DNA of 64,000 nucleotides from Polaribacter sp. Z022 (GCF_023555495.1 NZ_JALCZO010000001.1:186001-250000), one strand, 5' to 3'; shown: positions 35,967 to 44,024, counted from the stretch's first letter. Program-made: numbers and translations. The notes: generated by a model from the sequence alone, not told the origin.

Positions 35967-36686
35967 ATGGAAATTAAGAAAAACCCGAAATCAAACTTAG
36001 AAAATTATAGCAAAATTTTTATGCAAATTGGTCTAGTATTAGCACTTTTTGTAACATATGCTGCAATTGAAAAGAAAACATACGATAAAGTTATTGGTGA
36101 TTTAGGTTCGGTAACAATGAATGCTGAAATGGAAGAAGAAACGGTTATTACTGAAAGAGTAGAGCCAGTAAAACCAAAAACTCCACCACCACCAGCACCG
36201 GAAAAAATTGAAATTGTAGAAGATGAAAAAGAAGTAGAAGAAACTGTAATTGAATCTACTGAAACAGATGAAACTGAAGCTGTAGAAGTTGAAGAAATTG
36301 TAGAAGTAGAAGAAGTAGAAGAAGTTGTAGAAGATGTAAGTTTCATGATTATTGAAGATGTACCTGTTTTTCCTGGTTGTAAAGGAAACAAAACTCAATT
36401 AAAAGCATGTTTCAGTAAAAAAGTACAAAAACACTTTTCTAGAAAATTTGACTCTGATTTACCAAACGAATTAGGTTTATCTGCAGGTAGAAAAAGAGTA
36501 TTTATTGGTTTTAAAATTGATAGAAACGGAAATATTGTAAACGTTAACGCAAGAGCTCCACACCCAAAAATTAAAAGTGAAGTAATTAAAGTAATGAAAC
36601 AATTACCAAAAATGAAACCAGGTAGACAAAGAGGTAAACCTGTAGGTGTAAAATATAGTATTCCTTTTACTTTAATTGTAGAGTAA
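35967..36686 (+). CDS. tonB: Energy transducer TonB (copy 1)
   Basis: 239 residues: a short cytoplasmic head, one transmembrane helix (IFMQIGLVLALFVTYAAI), and a Pro-rich (KPKTPPPPAPEK) then strongly acidic Glu/Val linker (about 75-125). The periplasmic TonB C-terminal domain follows (VFIGFKIDRNGNIVNVNAR, VIKVMKQLPKMKPGRQRGKPVGVKYSIPFTL). In front of it is the Bacteroidota-type segment VPVFPGCKG...ACF, with two cysteines likely to form a disulfide. It passes proton-motive force to TonB-dependent receptors. It is followed by a strong terminator. A paralog is at 49231. Confidence 0.93.
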   Translation: MEIKKNPKSNLENYSKIFMQIGLVLALFVTYAAIEKKTYDKVIGDLGSVTMNAEMEEETVITERVEPVKPKTPPPPAPEKIEIVEDEKEVEETVIESTETDETEAVEVEEIVEVEEVEEVVEDVSFMIIEDVPVFPGCKGNKTQLKACFSKKVQKHFSRKFDSDLPNELGLSAGRKRVFIGFKIDRNGNIVNVNARAPHPKIKSEVIKVMKQLPKMKPGRQRGKPVGVKYSIPFTLIVE

Positions 36687-36702
36687 TAGAAAACAAAATA
36701 TT

Positions 36703-36740
36703 AAAAGCGTTTAGAATTAAATTTCTAAACGCTTTTTTTT
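36703..36740 (+). terminator. Strong intrinsic terminator after tonB copy 1
   Basis: GCGTTTAGAA / TTCTAAACGC ten-base stem with a short loop, flanked by A4 and T8. Confidence 0.9.
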
Positions 36741-36817
36741 GCTATAAATTTAAACAGAATAACACTTAATTTAAATTTGATATATTTATAGTATTATAAA
36801 TTTAAAAAAATAAGATT

Positions 36818-37018
36818 ATGGCAATAATGAAGGTTATAGAAGTATTAGCTAATTCTGATAAAAGTTGGGAAGAAGCAACAAGAAAAGCAGTAAAACAAGC
36901 TTCTAAATCAGTAAAAAACATTAAATCTGTTTTTGTTCAATCTCAAAGTGCAGTAGTAAATGATGATGAAGTAACTGAGTTTAGAGTTAACTTAAAAATT
37001 ACTTTCGAAGTAAACTAG
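36818..37018 (+). CDS. Dodecin family protein
   Basis: A 66-residue beta-alpha-beta-beta protein with dodecin features: MKVIEVLANSDKSWEEATRKAVKQASKSVKNIKSVFVQSQSA-type organisation and the flavin-facing Trp in KSWEEA. Dodecins form 12-mers that store flavins or CoA. It is a single gene with its own upstream region. Confidence 0.88.
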   Translation: MAIMKVIEVLANSDKSWEEATRKAVKQASKSVKNIKSVFVQSQSAVVNDDEVTEFRVNLKITFEVN

Positions 37019-37092
37019 CCTTAATAAACTAACTACTTAATAGCGATTTGATTTCAGAATTAAATCGTTATTTACTTTTAAATATAAATAAA

Positions 37093-37449
37093 ATGAAAAT
37101 CATTCAAATTATCTCAATAAGTGTAGTAGCAATAATACATATTTATATAGTGTATTTAGAAATGGTTTTATGGACCACTAATAAAGGAATTAAAACCTTT
37201 GGATTAAAAAGTAAAGAATTTGCTAAAGAAACTAAAGTAATGGCCGCTAACCAAGGTTTATATAATGGTTTTTTGGCTGCAGGTTTAATCTGGTCTTTAA
37301 TAGTAAATAATACAGATGTTTCTTTATTCTTTTTAACTTGTGTTTTTATAGCTGGTCTCTATGGATCTTATTCAACTAAGAAAAAAAGTATTCTAATCAT
37401 ACAATCTATTCCAGCTTTAATAGCAATAATTTCATTATACATAAAATAA
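37093..37449 (+). CDS. DUF1304 family membrane protein
   Basis: A 118-residue protein with four hydrophobic helices and the DUF1304 pattern: IHIYIVYLEMVLW near the N-terminus, MAANQGLYNGFLAAGLIW in the middle, then FVFIAGLYGSYSTKK and a last helix (IQSIPALIAIISLYI). Function unknown. The ATG at 37093 is preferred because residues before it are polar and not conserved in this family. Confidence 0.85.
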   Translation: MKIIQIISISVVAIIHIYIVYLEMVLWTTNKGIKTFGLKSKEFAKETKVMAANQGLYNGFLAAGLIWSLIVNNTDVSLFFLTCVFIAGLYGSYSTKKKSILIIQSIPALIAIISLYIK

Positions 37450-37480
37450 CCTTTCTTTTCTTTGTTATCATATAAACTAT

Positions 37481-37488
37481 TATTTTTG
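37481..37488 (+). promoter_or_regulatory. -7 box TATTTTTG of mscS (with TTTG 16 bp upstream)
   Basis: Perfect -7 box, with TTTG at 37461-37464 as a possible -33. The ATG at 37511 is 22 nt beyond. Confidence 0.58.
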
Positions 37489-37510
37489 TTGCTCATATCT
37501 AACAAAAAAA

Positions 37511-38314
37511 ATGATGGAAAAATACATTGAAAATTTAAAAAACTTAGTAATAGAATACACCCCAAAAATTTTAGTTGCCTTGGCAATTTTAATTATTGGT
37601 TTATTTGCAATAAAAATTGTAGTAAAAACATTTAGAAACATCTTAAAGAAAAGAGATGTAGATGAAACTTTACAAAAATTCTTAGGCGATTTAATTAGTT
37701 GGGCTTTAAAAATCTTATTGTTTGTTACTGTTATATCTAAATTAGGTATAGAAACTGCTTCTTTTGCTGCTATTATAGCTGCAGCTGGTTTAGCTGTTGG
37801 TTTAGCTTTACAAGGGTCTTTAGGTAATTTTGCTGGAGGTGTTTTAATTATGATTTTTAAACCATTTAAGTTAGGAGATTTAATTGAAGCTCAAGGTGAA
37901 ATTGGAGTTGTAAAAGAGATTTCTATATTTACTACAAAACTTACTGGCTTATCTAATAAAGAGATTATAATTCCTAATGGAACTTTATCTAATGGAAACA
38001 TTGTAAACTACACTACAGAAGGTACAAGAAGAGTAGATTTAACAATTGGTGTTTCTTATGATGCAGATATTAAACAGACAAAAGAGGTTTTAATGAATAT
38101 TTTAACTGCGCATTCAAAAGTTTTAAAAGATCCTGCTCCTGCAGTTACAGTTGCAGAATTAGCAGATAGTTCTGTAAATTTTGCTGTAAGACCTTGGTGT
38201 AAAACAGAACACTATTGGGATGTATATTTTGAAGTTACAGAAACAGTAAAAATAGAACTTGATAAAGCAGGAATTGAAATTCCTTATCCACATCAAGTAA
38301 ACGTTAAAAAATAG
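37511..38314 (+). CDS. mscS: MscS-type mechanosensitive ion channel
   Basis: A 267-residue small-conductance channel with three transmembrane helices. The pore helix is AAIIAAAGLAVGLALQGSLGNFAGGVLIMIFKPFKLGD with its alternating Gly/Ala pattern, followed by the MscS beta domain (VVKEISIFTTKLTGLSNKEIIIPNG) and the C-terminal alpha/beta domain. It opens under hypo-osmotic stress to release solutes. Its last 11 bases overlap the end of tsaB on the opposite strand, with no terminator between. Confidence 0.94.
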   Translation: MMEKYIENLKNLVIEYTPKILVALAILIIGLFAIKIVVKTFRNILKKRDVDETLQKFLGDLISWALKILLFVTVISKLGIETASFAAIIAAAGLAVGLALQGSLGNFAGGVLIMIFKPFKLGDLIEAQGEIGVVKEISIFTTKLTGLSNKEIIIPNGTLSNGNIVNYTTEGTRRVDLTIGVSYDADIKQTKEVLMNILTAHSKVLKDPAPAVTVAELADSSVNFAVRPWCKTEHYWDVYFEVTETVKIELDKAGIEIPYPHQVNVKK

Positions 38315-38990
38315 GTTTCTTTTTCTTTTCAGGAATTGCAACAAAATCTTTTAGATAAAAAGGTTCAAAATAAGCGACATCTTCGATGTCGTTTTTTTTG
38401 TACTTATTATATGACAAACGAGCCATTTGTTTAGCAGATGGAAATTTATTATCAATAAAATTAGCATTTTCATGAGTAATAACTTCTTTACACTTGTGAG
38501 CACCATCACCTAGAAAATATACTTTCCCTGCTTCTAAATAATCAGAAAACGAATTTTCATCAATAATTTCTGCTTTAATTTCTCTAATTTCAGAATAATT
38601 TTCATCAAAAACAGATGCATAAACTTCCATTCTTCTAGCATCTAACATTGATACAATAACCCCTTTTTCTACAACTATTGCATTTGCTAAAGATTCTAAT
38701 GTGTTTATTGAAATTAATGGCTTGTCAAAAGCAAAACAAAGGCCTTTTGCAGCAGAAACTCCAATTCTTAAGCCAGTATAAGAACCAGGTCCTTTACTTA
38801 CAGCAACAGCTTGTATTTCTTCTGTAGAAATATTTGCTTCTTTTAAAGTATCTAAAATAAAAGGGTGCAAAACTTCTGCATGAGAATAATTACCATTATT
38901 CAATTCTTTTATTGCTAAAACTTCTCCGTTTTTTGCAATACTTACAGAGCAGTTTTTTGTTGCAGTTTCTATGTTAAGGATTATTGCCAA
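38304..38990 (-). CDS. tsaB: tRNA threonylcarbamoyladenosine biosynthesis protein TsaB
   Basis: A 228-residue ASKHA-fold partner of TsaD and TsaE in t6A37 synthesis on ANN-decoding tRNAs. Signature segments are ILNIETATKNCSVSIAKNG, HAEVLHPFI and AVSKGPGSYTGLRIGVSAAKGL. I start it at TTG 38990, which gives the canonical AIILNIET opening. An upstream ATG at 39041 would lie before the -7 box at 39007 and inside the tolC terminator. Confidence 0.92.
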   Translation of the reverse strand: MAIILNIETATKNCSVSIAKNGEVLAIKELNNGNYSHAEVLHPFILDTLKEANISTEEIQAVAVSKGPGSYTGLRIGVSAAKGLCFAFDKPLISINTLESLANAIVVEKGVIVSMLDARRMEVYASVFDENYSEIREIKAEIIDENSFSDYLEAGKVYFLGDGAHKCKEVITHENANFIDNKFPSAKQMARLSYNKYKKNDIEDVAYFEPFYLKDFVAIPEKKKKPIF

Positions 38991-39006
38991 CTTATTATTT
39001 TTTATG

Positions 39007-39014
39007 CAAATATA
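39007..39014 (-). promoter_or_regulatory. -7 box TATATTTG (minus strand) of tsaB
   Basis: Perfect TAnnTTTG 16 nt before the TTG start. It supports the shorter TsaB. Confidence 0.62.
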
Positions 39015-39020
39015 AGTTAT

Positions 39021-39054
39021 AGAAAAAAGAAAACCTCGCAAAATTGCGAGGCTT
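39021..39054 (-). terminator. Intrinsic terminator after tolC
   Basis: CCTCGCAA / TTGCGAGG stem followed on the minus strand by a T-rich tract, 22 bp beyond the tolC stop. Confidence 0.86.
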
Positions 39055-39075
39055 CATATAATATAAGTTTTTAAA

Positions 39076-40398
39076 TTATTCTAAAACTAAATCTCCAGAA
39101 TAAAATTGCAATACTTTAGTTTTAAAAACATAATCATATTTAGATCTAATCATTGCTCCTTGAGCGCTTACTAAACGATTTCTTACCTGATCAAAATCGA
39201 ATAAAGTCATTGCTCCAAAATTATATCTTTCTTGAGCATTTTTAAAAGCTTCTTTTTGTGCTGCTAAAGAAATTTTAGCTGCTTCAAAAGTTTTTAAAGC
39301 AGATTTAACATCTAAAAAAGCTTGCTCTATTGTTTGTTTAAGTGTTAGTTTTTCACTTTCTAATCTTGTTTCAAAAATTTCTTTATTAATCTTAGATTTA
39401 GCAACTCCATTTTTGGTTTGAAAACGGTTAAAAATTGGAATACTTACATTAAAACCTAAACCATACCCTAAATTATCATTTAATTGAGTAAAGAAAGTTG
39501 TATTTGGTCCTGTTTTTAAATTATATCCGTAATTAGTGTTTAAACCTGCAGAAGCAGAAACTGTTGGTAAAAAAAAGCTTTCAGAAATTTTAATATTTAA
39601 ATCTGCGTTTTCAATTGCCAATTTAGCTCTTGCAATTTCTGGCATTCTTTGTACAGATCTATCAAATACTGATGATGAGTTTTTATACAATAAATCTGAT
39701 GAAGGTGTTCCTACATCTATTGGTGCAACATCAAAATTTTCAACAGGTACTTGCAATAACTGAGCTAAATTTAATAAAGCAATATCTAAAGCATTCTCTT
39801 GTGTAATTACACTTTGTAAATTAGTTGCTGCTGTAGATTGTGTATTTAAAAGCTCTCCTTTTGCAATTACACCAGAATTAAATCTATTTTCTGCTGCTTC
39901 AATTTGCTTTTTACTAATTTCATATTGAACTTTAACAGCATTTAAATTTTCTTTTGCAAACAAAACATTTAAATAACCATTTACTACAAATAAAGAGATA
40001 TCGTTTTCAATTTTTTGTAAATCTAATAAACTAGATTCTACACCTAATTGTGCTTGCTTAAAAGTGTTAGTATTTCTAAAACCGTTAAATACTGTATAGC
40101 CAGCACTTAATCCTAAAGAACCTCCAAAAATACTTGTACTAACTCTATTTTGGGTTACATAATCAAAACCAGATCCAAAATTTAAATTACCACCTGTAGA
40201 TGCATTTAAGTTTGGTAAAAAATTTCCTTTGGCAATTTCTACATCTTTTTTTGCTAACTCTAAGCTTAATTTATTTTGTTGAATTGAAATGTTTTTATCT
40301 AAAGCTTGATCTACACATTCTTTAAGCGTCCATTTTTTTTGAGAAAAAGTAGCTATAGATGTTAAAAGAGCTACAAACAGTATCAGTTTAGTTTTCAA
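39076..40398 (-). CDS. tolC: TolC-family outer-membrane efflux protein
   Basis: A 440-residue trimeric outer-membrane channel subunit: signal peptide (LILFVALLTSIATFSQ), then the internally duplicated TolC fold with paired coiled-coil helices (TLKECVDQALDKNISIQQNKLSLELAKKDVEIA and, in the second half, QTIEQAFLDVKSALKTFEAAKISL). It ends with RYNFGAMTLFDFDQVRNRL. It would be the exit duct of a tripartite efflux or type I system, but no membrane-fusion or pump gene is adjacent here. The start is TTG at 40398; no ATG precedes the signal peptide. Confidence 0.92.
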   Translation of the reverse strand: MKTKLILFVALLTSIATFSQKKWTLKECVDQALDKNISIQQNKLSLELAKKDVEIAKGNFLPNLNASTGGNLNFGSGFDYVTQNRVSTSIFGGSLGLSAGYTVFNGFRNTNTFKQAQLGVESSLLDLQKIENDISLFVVNGYLNVLFAKENLNAVKVQYEISKKQIEAAENRFNSGVIAKGELLNTQSTAATNLQSVITQENALDIALLNLAQLLQVPVENFDVAPIDVGTPSSDLLYKNSSSVFDRSVQRMPEIARAKLAIENADLNIKISESFFLPTVSASAGLNTNYGYNLKTGPNTTFFTQLNDNLGYGLGFNVSIPIFNRFQTKNGVAKSKINKEIFETRLESEKLTLKQTIEQAFLDVKSALKTFEAAKISLAAQKEAFKNAQERYNFGAMTLFDFDQVRNRLVSAQGAMIRSKYDYVFKTKVLQFYSGDLVLE

Positions 40399-40521
40399 AA
40401 CGTATTATTTTTAGTTGATATAATATATTATTAAACTTCAAAAAAAGTAAATTTCTTTTGATAGTGACAATAAGACGATTAAAAGTAAAATATGTTACAC
40501 CAATTTACTCTTATATATATG

Positions 40522-40743
40522 TTAATTTTTAGCTTTCTTTTTATATCTATAAATTATATAAAATAATGCACCTATTAAAAGGTAAGGAAAAACCATTAAA
40601 TAAGTAATTCCGTTATTTACACCTTCTGCCATAGAAACATCTCCATTTTCTACAACTGCTTTACACATTGCACATTGTGAAAACGTAACTTTAGAGGTTA
40701 CAAACAACAACAAAACAATTAAAAAAATACGTTTTTTATGCAT
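40522..40743 (-). CDS. Small CxxC membrane protein at the end of the oxidase operon
   Basis: A 73-residue protein: a signal or first membrane segment (IFLIVLLLFVTSKVTFSQ), a QCAMCKAVVENGD motif with a CxxC facing outward, and a C-terminal helix (ITYLMVFPYLLIGALFYIIY) with a basic tail. It overlaps the DUF420 gene by 8 bp. It has no assigned function that I know of. Given the position after SCO and DUF420 genes, a role in thiol or copper handling during oxidase assembly is a reasonable guess only. Confidence 0.75.
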   Translation of the reverse strand: MHKKRIFLIVLLLFVTSKVTFSQCAMCKAVVENGDVSMAEGVNNGITYLMVFPYLLIGALFYIIYRYKKKAKN

Positions 40744-41275
40744 AATATGGAGATATCATTATATAAACTACAACACCAGTAATAGCAACATATAGCCATA
40801 AAGGAAATGTAAGTTTTGCTATTTTTTTATGTTGAGGAAAGTTACCCAATTTTGCTCTCATAAATGTTGTTAAAACAAAAGGGATAATTACAACAGATAA
40901 AACAATGTGTGTGATTAGAATAAAATAATAGATGTATTTTATAGCTCCTTCTCCACCAAATTTAGTAGAATCTGAAGTCATATGATAACCTATATATAAA
41001 AGTAAAAAAACTAAAGAACAACCAATTGCAAAAGTTGTAAGTTGCTCATGTAATTTTTTATTTCCTTTTTTTATTGCAATAACTGCAGCTATTAAAACAA
41101 TAGCTGTTAATCCGTTTATTGTAGCATAAATTGGTGGTAAAAATGTTAAAGGTTCTACATTAAAACCAAGTTTTCTTAAATTAACACCAAATAGAGCAGC
41201 AACAGCTAAAGGTATTATTATAGATAAAGCTGTAATTATCTTTTTGTATTTTTTTTCTTGCGCTAAATTACTCAT
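40736..41275 (-). CDS. DUF420 (CtaM-like) oxidase assembly membrane protein
   Basis: A 179-residue protein with five hydrophobic helices. It shows the DUF420 pattern: LPPIYATINGLTAIVLIAAVIAIKKGNKKLHEQLT, GYHMTSD, HIVLSVVIIPFVL and KIAKLTFPLWLYVAITGVVVY, with conserved histidines. A DUF420-like protein (CtaM) is needed for heme-copper oxidase maturation in Firmicutes. It overlaps the SCO gene upstream and the small CxxC gene downstream by 8 bp each, so the three are translationally linked. Confidence 0.9.
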   Translation of the reverse strand: MSNLAQEKKYKKIITALSIIIPLAVAALFGVNLRKLGFNVEPLTFLPPIYATINGLTAIVLIAAVIAIKKGNKKLHEQLTTFAIGCSLVFLLLYIGYHMTSDSTKFGGEGAIKYIYYFILITHIVLSVVIIPFVLTTFMRAKLGNFPQHKKIAKLTFPLWLYVAITGVVVYIMISPYYA

Positions 41276-41969
41276 TCAACAAAATTTTAATATCTTCTTT
41301 TAATTCTTCTATTTGATCAGGAAAAGTTTGCTCTTTTAAAGCTCTATAATACATAATTGGGTTTCCAAATTTATCTTTTCTAGATCTTATATTTCCTTGT
41401 TTATCTATTAAAGCAAATAACCCTGAATGTTCAAAACCACTGTGATCTTCATCTCCTTTACCAACAAATAATTTAAAACCTTTGTTGGATAAAGCGTAAA
41501 CTACTTCTTCTGGTTGACCTGTTAATAAATGCCAGTTTTTATGAGTTATACCATTAGTTTTGGCATAAGTTTTCATCACTTCTGGTGTATCAATTTCTGG
41601 AGTTATTGATATAGATGCAATTCCGAAGTTTAAATTGTCTTTAAATTCATTCTGGATGGTTAACATCTTTTTATTCATAATAGGACAAATAGTAGGACAA
41701 GTAGTAAAGAAAAATTCTACAACATAAACCTTTCCTTTAAAATCATTATTGGTAATAATTTTACCATTTTGATTTATAAATTCAAATGCAGGAACTTTAT
41801 CAAATTTGTATAAACTACTTTTAACTTCTAATTTTTTATTTACTTTGTTTAACCTATTGTCTTTAATCAATTCATCTTTATCTACTCTACTATCTATGTT
41901 TCTAACAACATAAATACCAAATAAAAGAATAATAAAAGAAATACCTATGTAAGAATATTTTTTACTCAT
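41268..41969 (-). CDS. SCO1/SenC-family copper chaperone
   Basis: A 233-residue membrane-anchored thioredoxin-fold protein. An N-terminal helix (YSYIGISFIILLFGIYVV) leads into a complete copper site: CPTICPIMNKK (CxxxC) and the distal His in EHSGLFALIDKQG. It delivers copper to, or reduces, the CuA site of cytochrome oxidase subunit II. It overlaps the preceding SCO-like gene by 4 bp. Confidence 0.93.
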   Translation of the reverse strand: MSKKYSYIGISFIILLFGIYVVRNIDSRVDKDELIKDNRLNKVNKKLEVKSSLYKFDKVPAFEFINQNGKIITNNDFKGKVYVVEFFFTTCPTICPIMNKKMLTIQNEFKDNLNFGIASISITPEIDTPEVMKTYAKTNGITHKNWHLLTGQPEEVVYALSNKGFKLFVGKGDEDHSGFEHSGLFALIDKQGNIRSRKDKFGNPIMYYRALKEQTFPDQIEELKEDIKILLNE

Positions 41970-42631
41970 AACCCTACTTCTTTTCTGTCTGCTTTATTTT
42001 TGTTTTTATCTTTAAATGCTGCATAGTATTCATAATACAACACTAATACATCATCTTTTAATTTACCATTTAATACAGAAACAGAATTCATATTGTAACC
42101 AAATAGTTTTCCGTTTTTTGCATCTGCATCATTAATTCTACCTCTTAAATCGCCATTTTTATCTACTAAAAAAGCATTAGATGTATAAAGATTATTTAGA
42201 GTGTCTAAAGAATTAAAACTTGCATGTAATTTATTTATATCTTCTTTAGAAGCAGCAATAAAATTCCATTTAACCATATCAGTAAACGCACTAATATCTT
42301 TTTTTGTTTTCTTAGCTTCTTCTTCTTTTCCTTTAGGGTAAATAGCTAAAATTTGAAAATTATTATACTCTATAAATTTCTTATAAATTTTTTCGTTAAG
42401 ATTAAAAAAACCTCCTTTGTTAGCTTCTATATCATTACCAAGAAAGCACACTATAGAAATGTTCCCTTTAAATGTTTTAGAAGAATCTATAAGAGAAATA
42501 TCAACAACATTTTTAGTAACAACTGGTAGTTTTGTAAAATTATTTTTTCCTGTTGATAAAATTAAAAAACAGATTAAAGGAAAAATAAAAAGCAAGAATA
42601 ATACAACTCTTTTTTTAGTAAGTTTCATCAT
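41966..42631 (-). CDS. SCO/thioredoxin-like protein lacking the CxxxC site
   Basis: A 221-residue protein with an N-terminal membrane helix (VVLFLLFIFPLICFLIL) and a thioredoxin-like fold (GNISIVCFLGNDIEANKGGFFNLNEKIYKKFIEYNNFQILAIYP, NAFLVDKNGDLRGRI). The segment where SCO proteins carry CxxxC reads VCFLGNDIEANKG, so the copper and redox cysteines are absent. It immediately precedes the true SCO gene (4-bp overlap) and may be its degenerate partner. Similar proteins occur in Bacteroidota oxidase operons, to my knowledge without assigned function. Confidence 0.75.
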   Translation of the reverse strand: MMKLTKKRVVLFLLFIFPLICFLILSTGKNNFTKLPVVTKNVVDISLIDSSKTFKGNISIVCFLGNDIEANKGGFFNLNEKIYKKFIEYNNFQILAIYPKGKEEEAKKTKKDISAFTDMVKWNFIAASKEDINKLHASFNSLDTLNNLYTSNAFLVDKNGDLRGRINDADAKNGKLFGYNMNSVSVLNGKLKDDVLVLYYEYYAAFKDKNKNKADRKEVGL

Positions 42632-42641
42632 TACAATGTAT

Positions 42642-42668
42642 AAAAAAAGGTGGTTAAAACCACCTTTT
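42642..42668 (-). terminator. Internal intrinsic terminator/attenuator in the oxidase operon
   Basis: AAAAGGTGGTT / AACCACCTTTT stem with a two-base gap and a T7 tract on the minus strand. It lies between subunit IV and the SCO-like gene, whose ATG is only 10 bp further, so those genes depend on readthrough. Confidence 0.82.
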
Positions 42669-42679
42669 AAATTTTTAAA

Positions 42680-43021
42680 TTACCATTTTACTAGTGGCGC
42701 TAATGTGCTATGAAGATATTCTCCTTCAATTAATAGAAGCGTTACTAAGTAACAGATTAAGAAAACTGCTGTCCAAACAATAGAGCGTCTAAACCATTTT
42801 TTTTCTCCTTCTAAATGCATAAATGCCCAAGCAATATAATATGCTTTTACTAATGTTAAAATAATAAATATCCAGTTTAAAGGACTTGTTCCTAAAAAGC
42901 TAGTTAGGTGTAAACTATCTGGTTTAACAATACCTAAAGCAACTTCTACAGTAGTTAATACTGATAAAATACCTAGAACTATCCAAATTCTTTTTGTGTT
43001 TGATTCGTGTGCGTGTGCCAT
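42680..43021 (-). CDS. Cytochrome c oxidase subunit IV-type protein
   Basis: A 113-residue membrane protein with three helices and the COX4_pro/CyoD pattern: RIWIVLGILSVLTTVEVALGI, IFIILTLVKAYYIAWAFMHLEGEKK, IVWTAVFLICYLVTLLLIEGEY. The His-rich start (MAHAHES) is usual. It follows the large subunit III gene by 19 bp and is a small structural subunit of the heme-copper oxidase. Confidence 0.88.
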   Translation of the reverse strand: MAHAHESNTKRIWIVLGILSVLTTVEVALGIVKPDSLHLTSFLGTSPLNWIFIILTLVKAYYIAWAFMHLEGEKKWFRRSIVWTAVFLICYLVTLLLIEGEYLHSTLAPLVKW

Positions 43022-43040
43022 TTTAAATCTTATTTTATAA

Positions 43041-44024
43041 TTATACTAAGTAGAAGAATGTAAATACAAATACCCAAACTAAATCTACAAAGTGCCAATA
43101 TAATCCTACTTTTTCTACCATTTCATAATGTCCTCTACGTTCATAAGTACCTAGAATAACATTAAAGAAAATAATGATGTTTATAATAATTCCTGAGAAT
43201 ACGTGAAAACCATGGAAACCAGTAATAAAGAAAAAGAAATCTGCAAAAATTGTATTTCCATATTCATTTACTTCAAGGTTTGCACCTTCAACAACCAATT
43301 TTGTTTTAGCTAATTGTGCTAAACCTTCTTCTCTAGAAAGAATTGTTTTTTGTTTTGTTGCTGGATCTATAAGTTCTGTACGTACTAAAACATCTGAATT
43401 TGCTTTATATGAGTCTTGAATTTGAGCAATTGAATATTGAGATATTGTTGCTTCTTTTTCAAACCATAATCCATTTTCTCTTTGATGTTGTACTCTACCA
43501 TCAGTTCTTTCTCCAACAACAAAATCAGATAAAGCAATTTGATGCCCATCTTTTACAAATTGTAAAATTTTACCATCAGTAGTTTTAACAGCACCATAAG
43601 AACCATTAATAAAGTTTTTCCACTCCCAAGCTTGAGAACCAACAAAAATAATTCCAAAAATAATTGTAGCAAACATATACCAAGCTACCTTTTTTTGTTT
43701 CATTTGATGACCTGCATCTACTGCCAAAACCATTGTTACAGAAGATACAATAAGAATAAATGTCATTAAAGCCACATAATACATAGGTGCATGTACACCA
43801 TGTAACCCAGGAAAGTGCGTAAACACTTCATCTGCAATTGGCCATGAATCAATAAATTTAAATCGTGTTAAACCATAAGCTGCTAAAAATCCTGAAAAAG
43901 TTAAAGCATCAGAAACGATGAAAAACCACATCATCATTTTACCATAACTTGCTCCAAAAGGTTTTACTCCACCACCACTCCAAGTTTCTTTACCATCTGA
44001 AGGTATAGCAATATTTGCTCCCAT
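43041..44024 (-). CDS. Cytochrome c oxidase subunit III, long form with an inserted extramembrane domain
   Basis: A 327-residue heme-copper oxidase subunit III. Helices typical of COX3 are present: GKMMMWFFIVSDALTFSGFLAAYGL, GAHQMKQKKVAWYMF-type loop, FFFFITGFHGFHVFSGIIINIIIFF and the C-terminal VGLYWHFVDLVWVFVFTFFYLV. Between WEWKNFINGSYG and TIFADFFFFITGFHG is an insertion of about 120 polar residues that ordinary subunit III lacks, so it should project outside the membrane. It has its own -7 box upstream (44063). Confidence 0.92.
   Translation of the reverse strand: MGANIAIPSDGKETWSGGGVKPFGASYGKMMMWFFIVSDALTFSGFLAAYGLTRFKFIDSWPIADEVFTHFPGLHGVHAPMYYVALMTFILIVSSVTMVLAVDAGHQMKQKKVAWYMFATIIFGIIFVGSQAWEWKNFINGSYGAVKTTDGKILQFVKDGHQIALSDFVVGERTDGRVQHQRENGLWFEKEATISQYSIAQIQDSYKANSDVLVRTELIDPATKQKTILSREEGLAQLAKTKLVVEGANLEVNEYGNTIFADFFFFITGFHGFHVFSGIIINIIIFFNVILGTYERRGHYEMVEKVGLYWHFVDLVWVFVFTFFYLV

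Noticed and set aside
36005-36398. Two long minus-strand reading frames antisense to tonB copy 1
   Set aside because: They are artefacts of the repetitive Glu/Val codons of the acidic linker, giving low-complexity Ser/Thr or Phe/Tyr runs; tonB is clearly the real gene.
38991-39041. Longer TsaB starting at ATG 39041
   Set aside because: It lies inside the tolC terminator and upstream of a perfect -7 box; TTG 38990 gives the family's usual N-terminus.
42417-42713. Plus-strand frame of 98 codons across the SCO-like gene start and terminator
   Set aside because: It is antisense to a real gene and an intrinsic terminator, and its composition is not protein-like.
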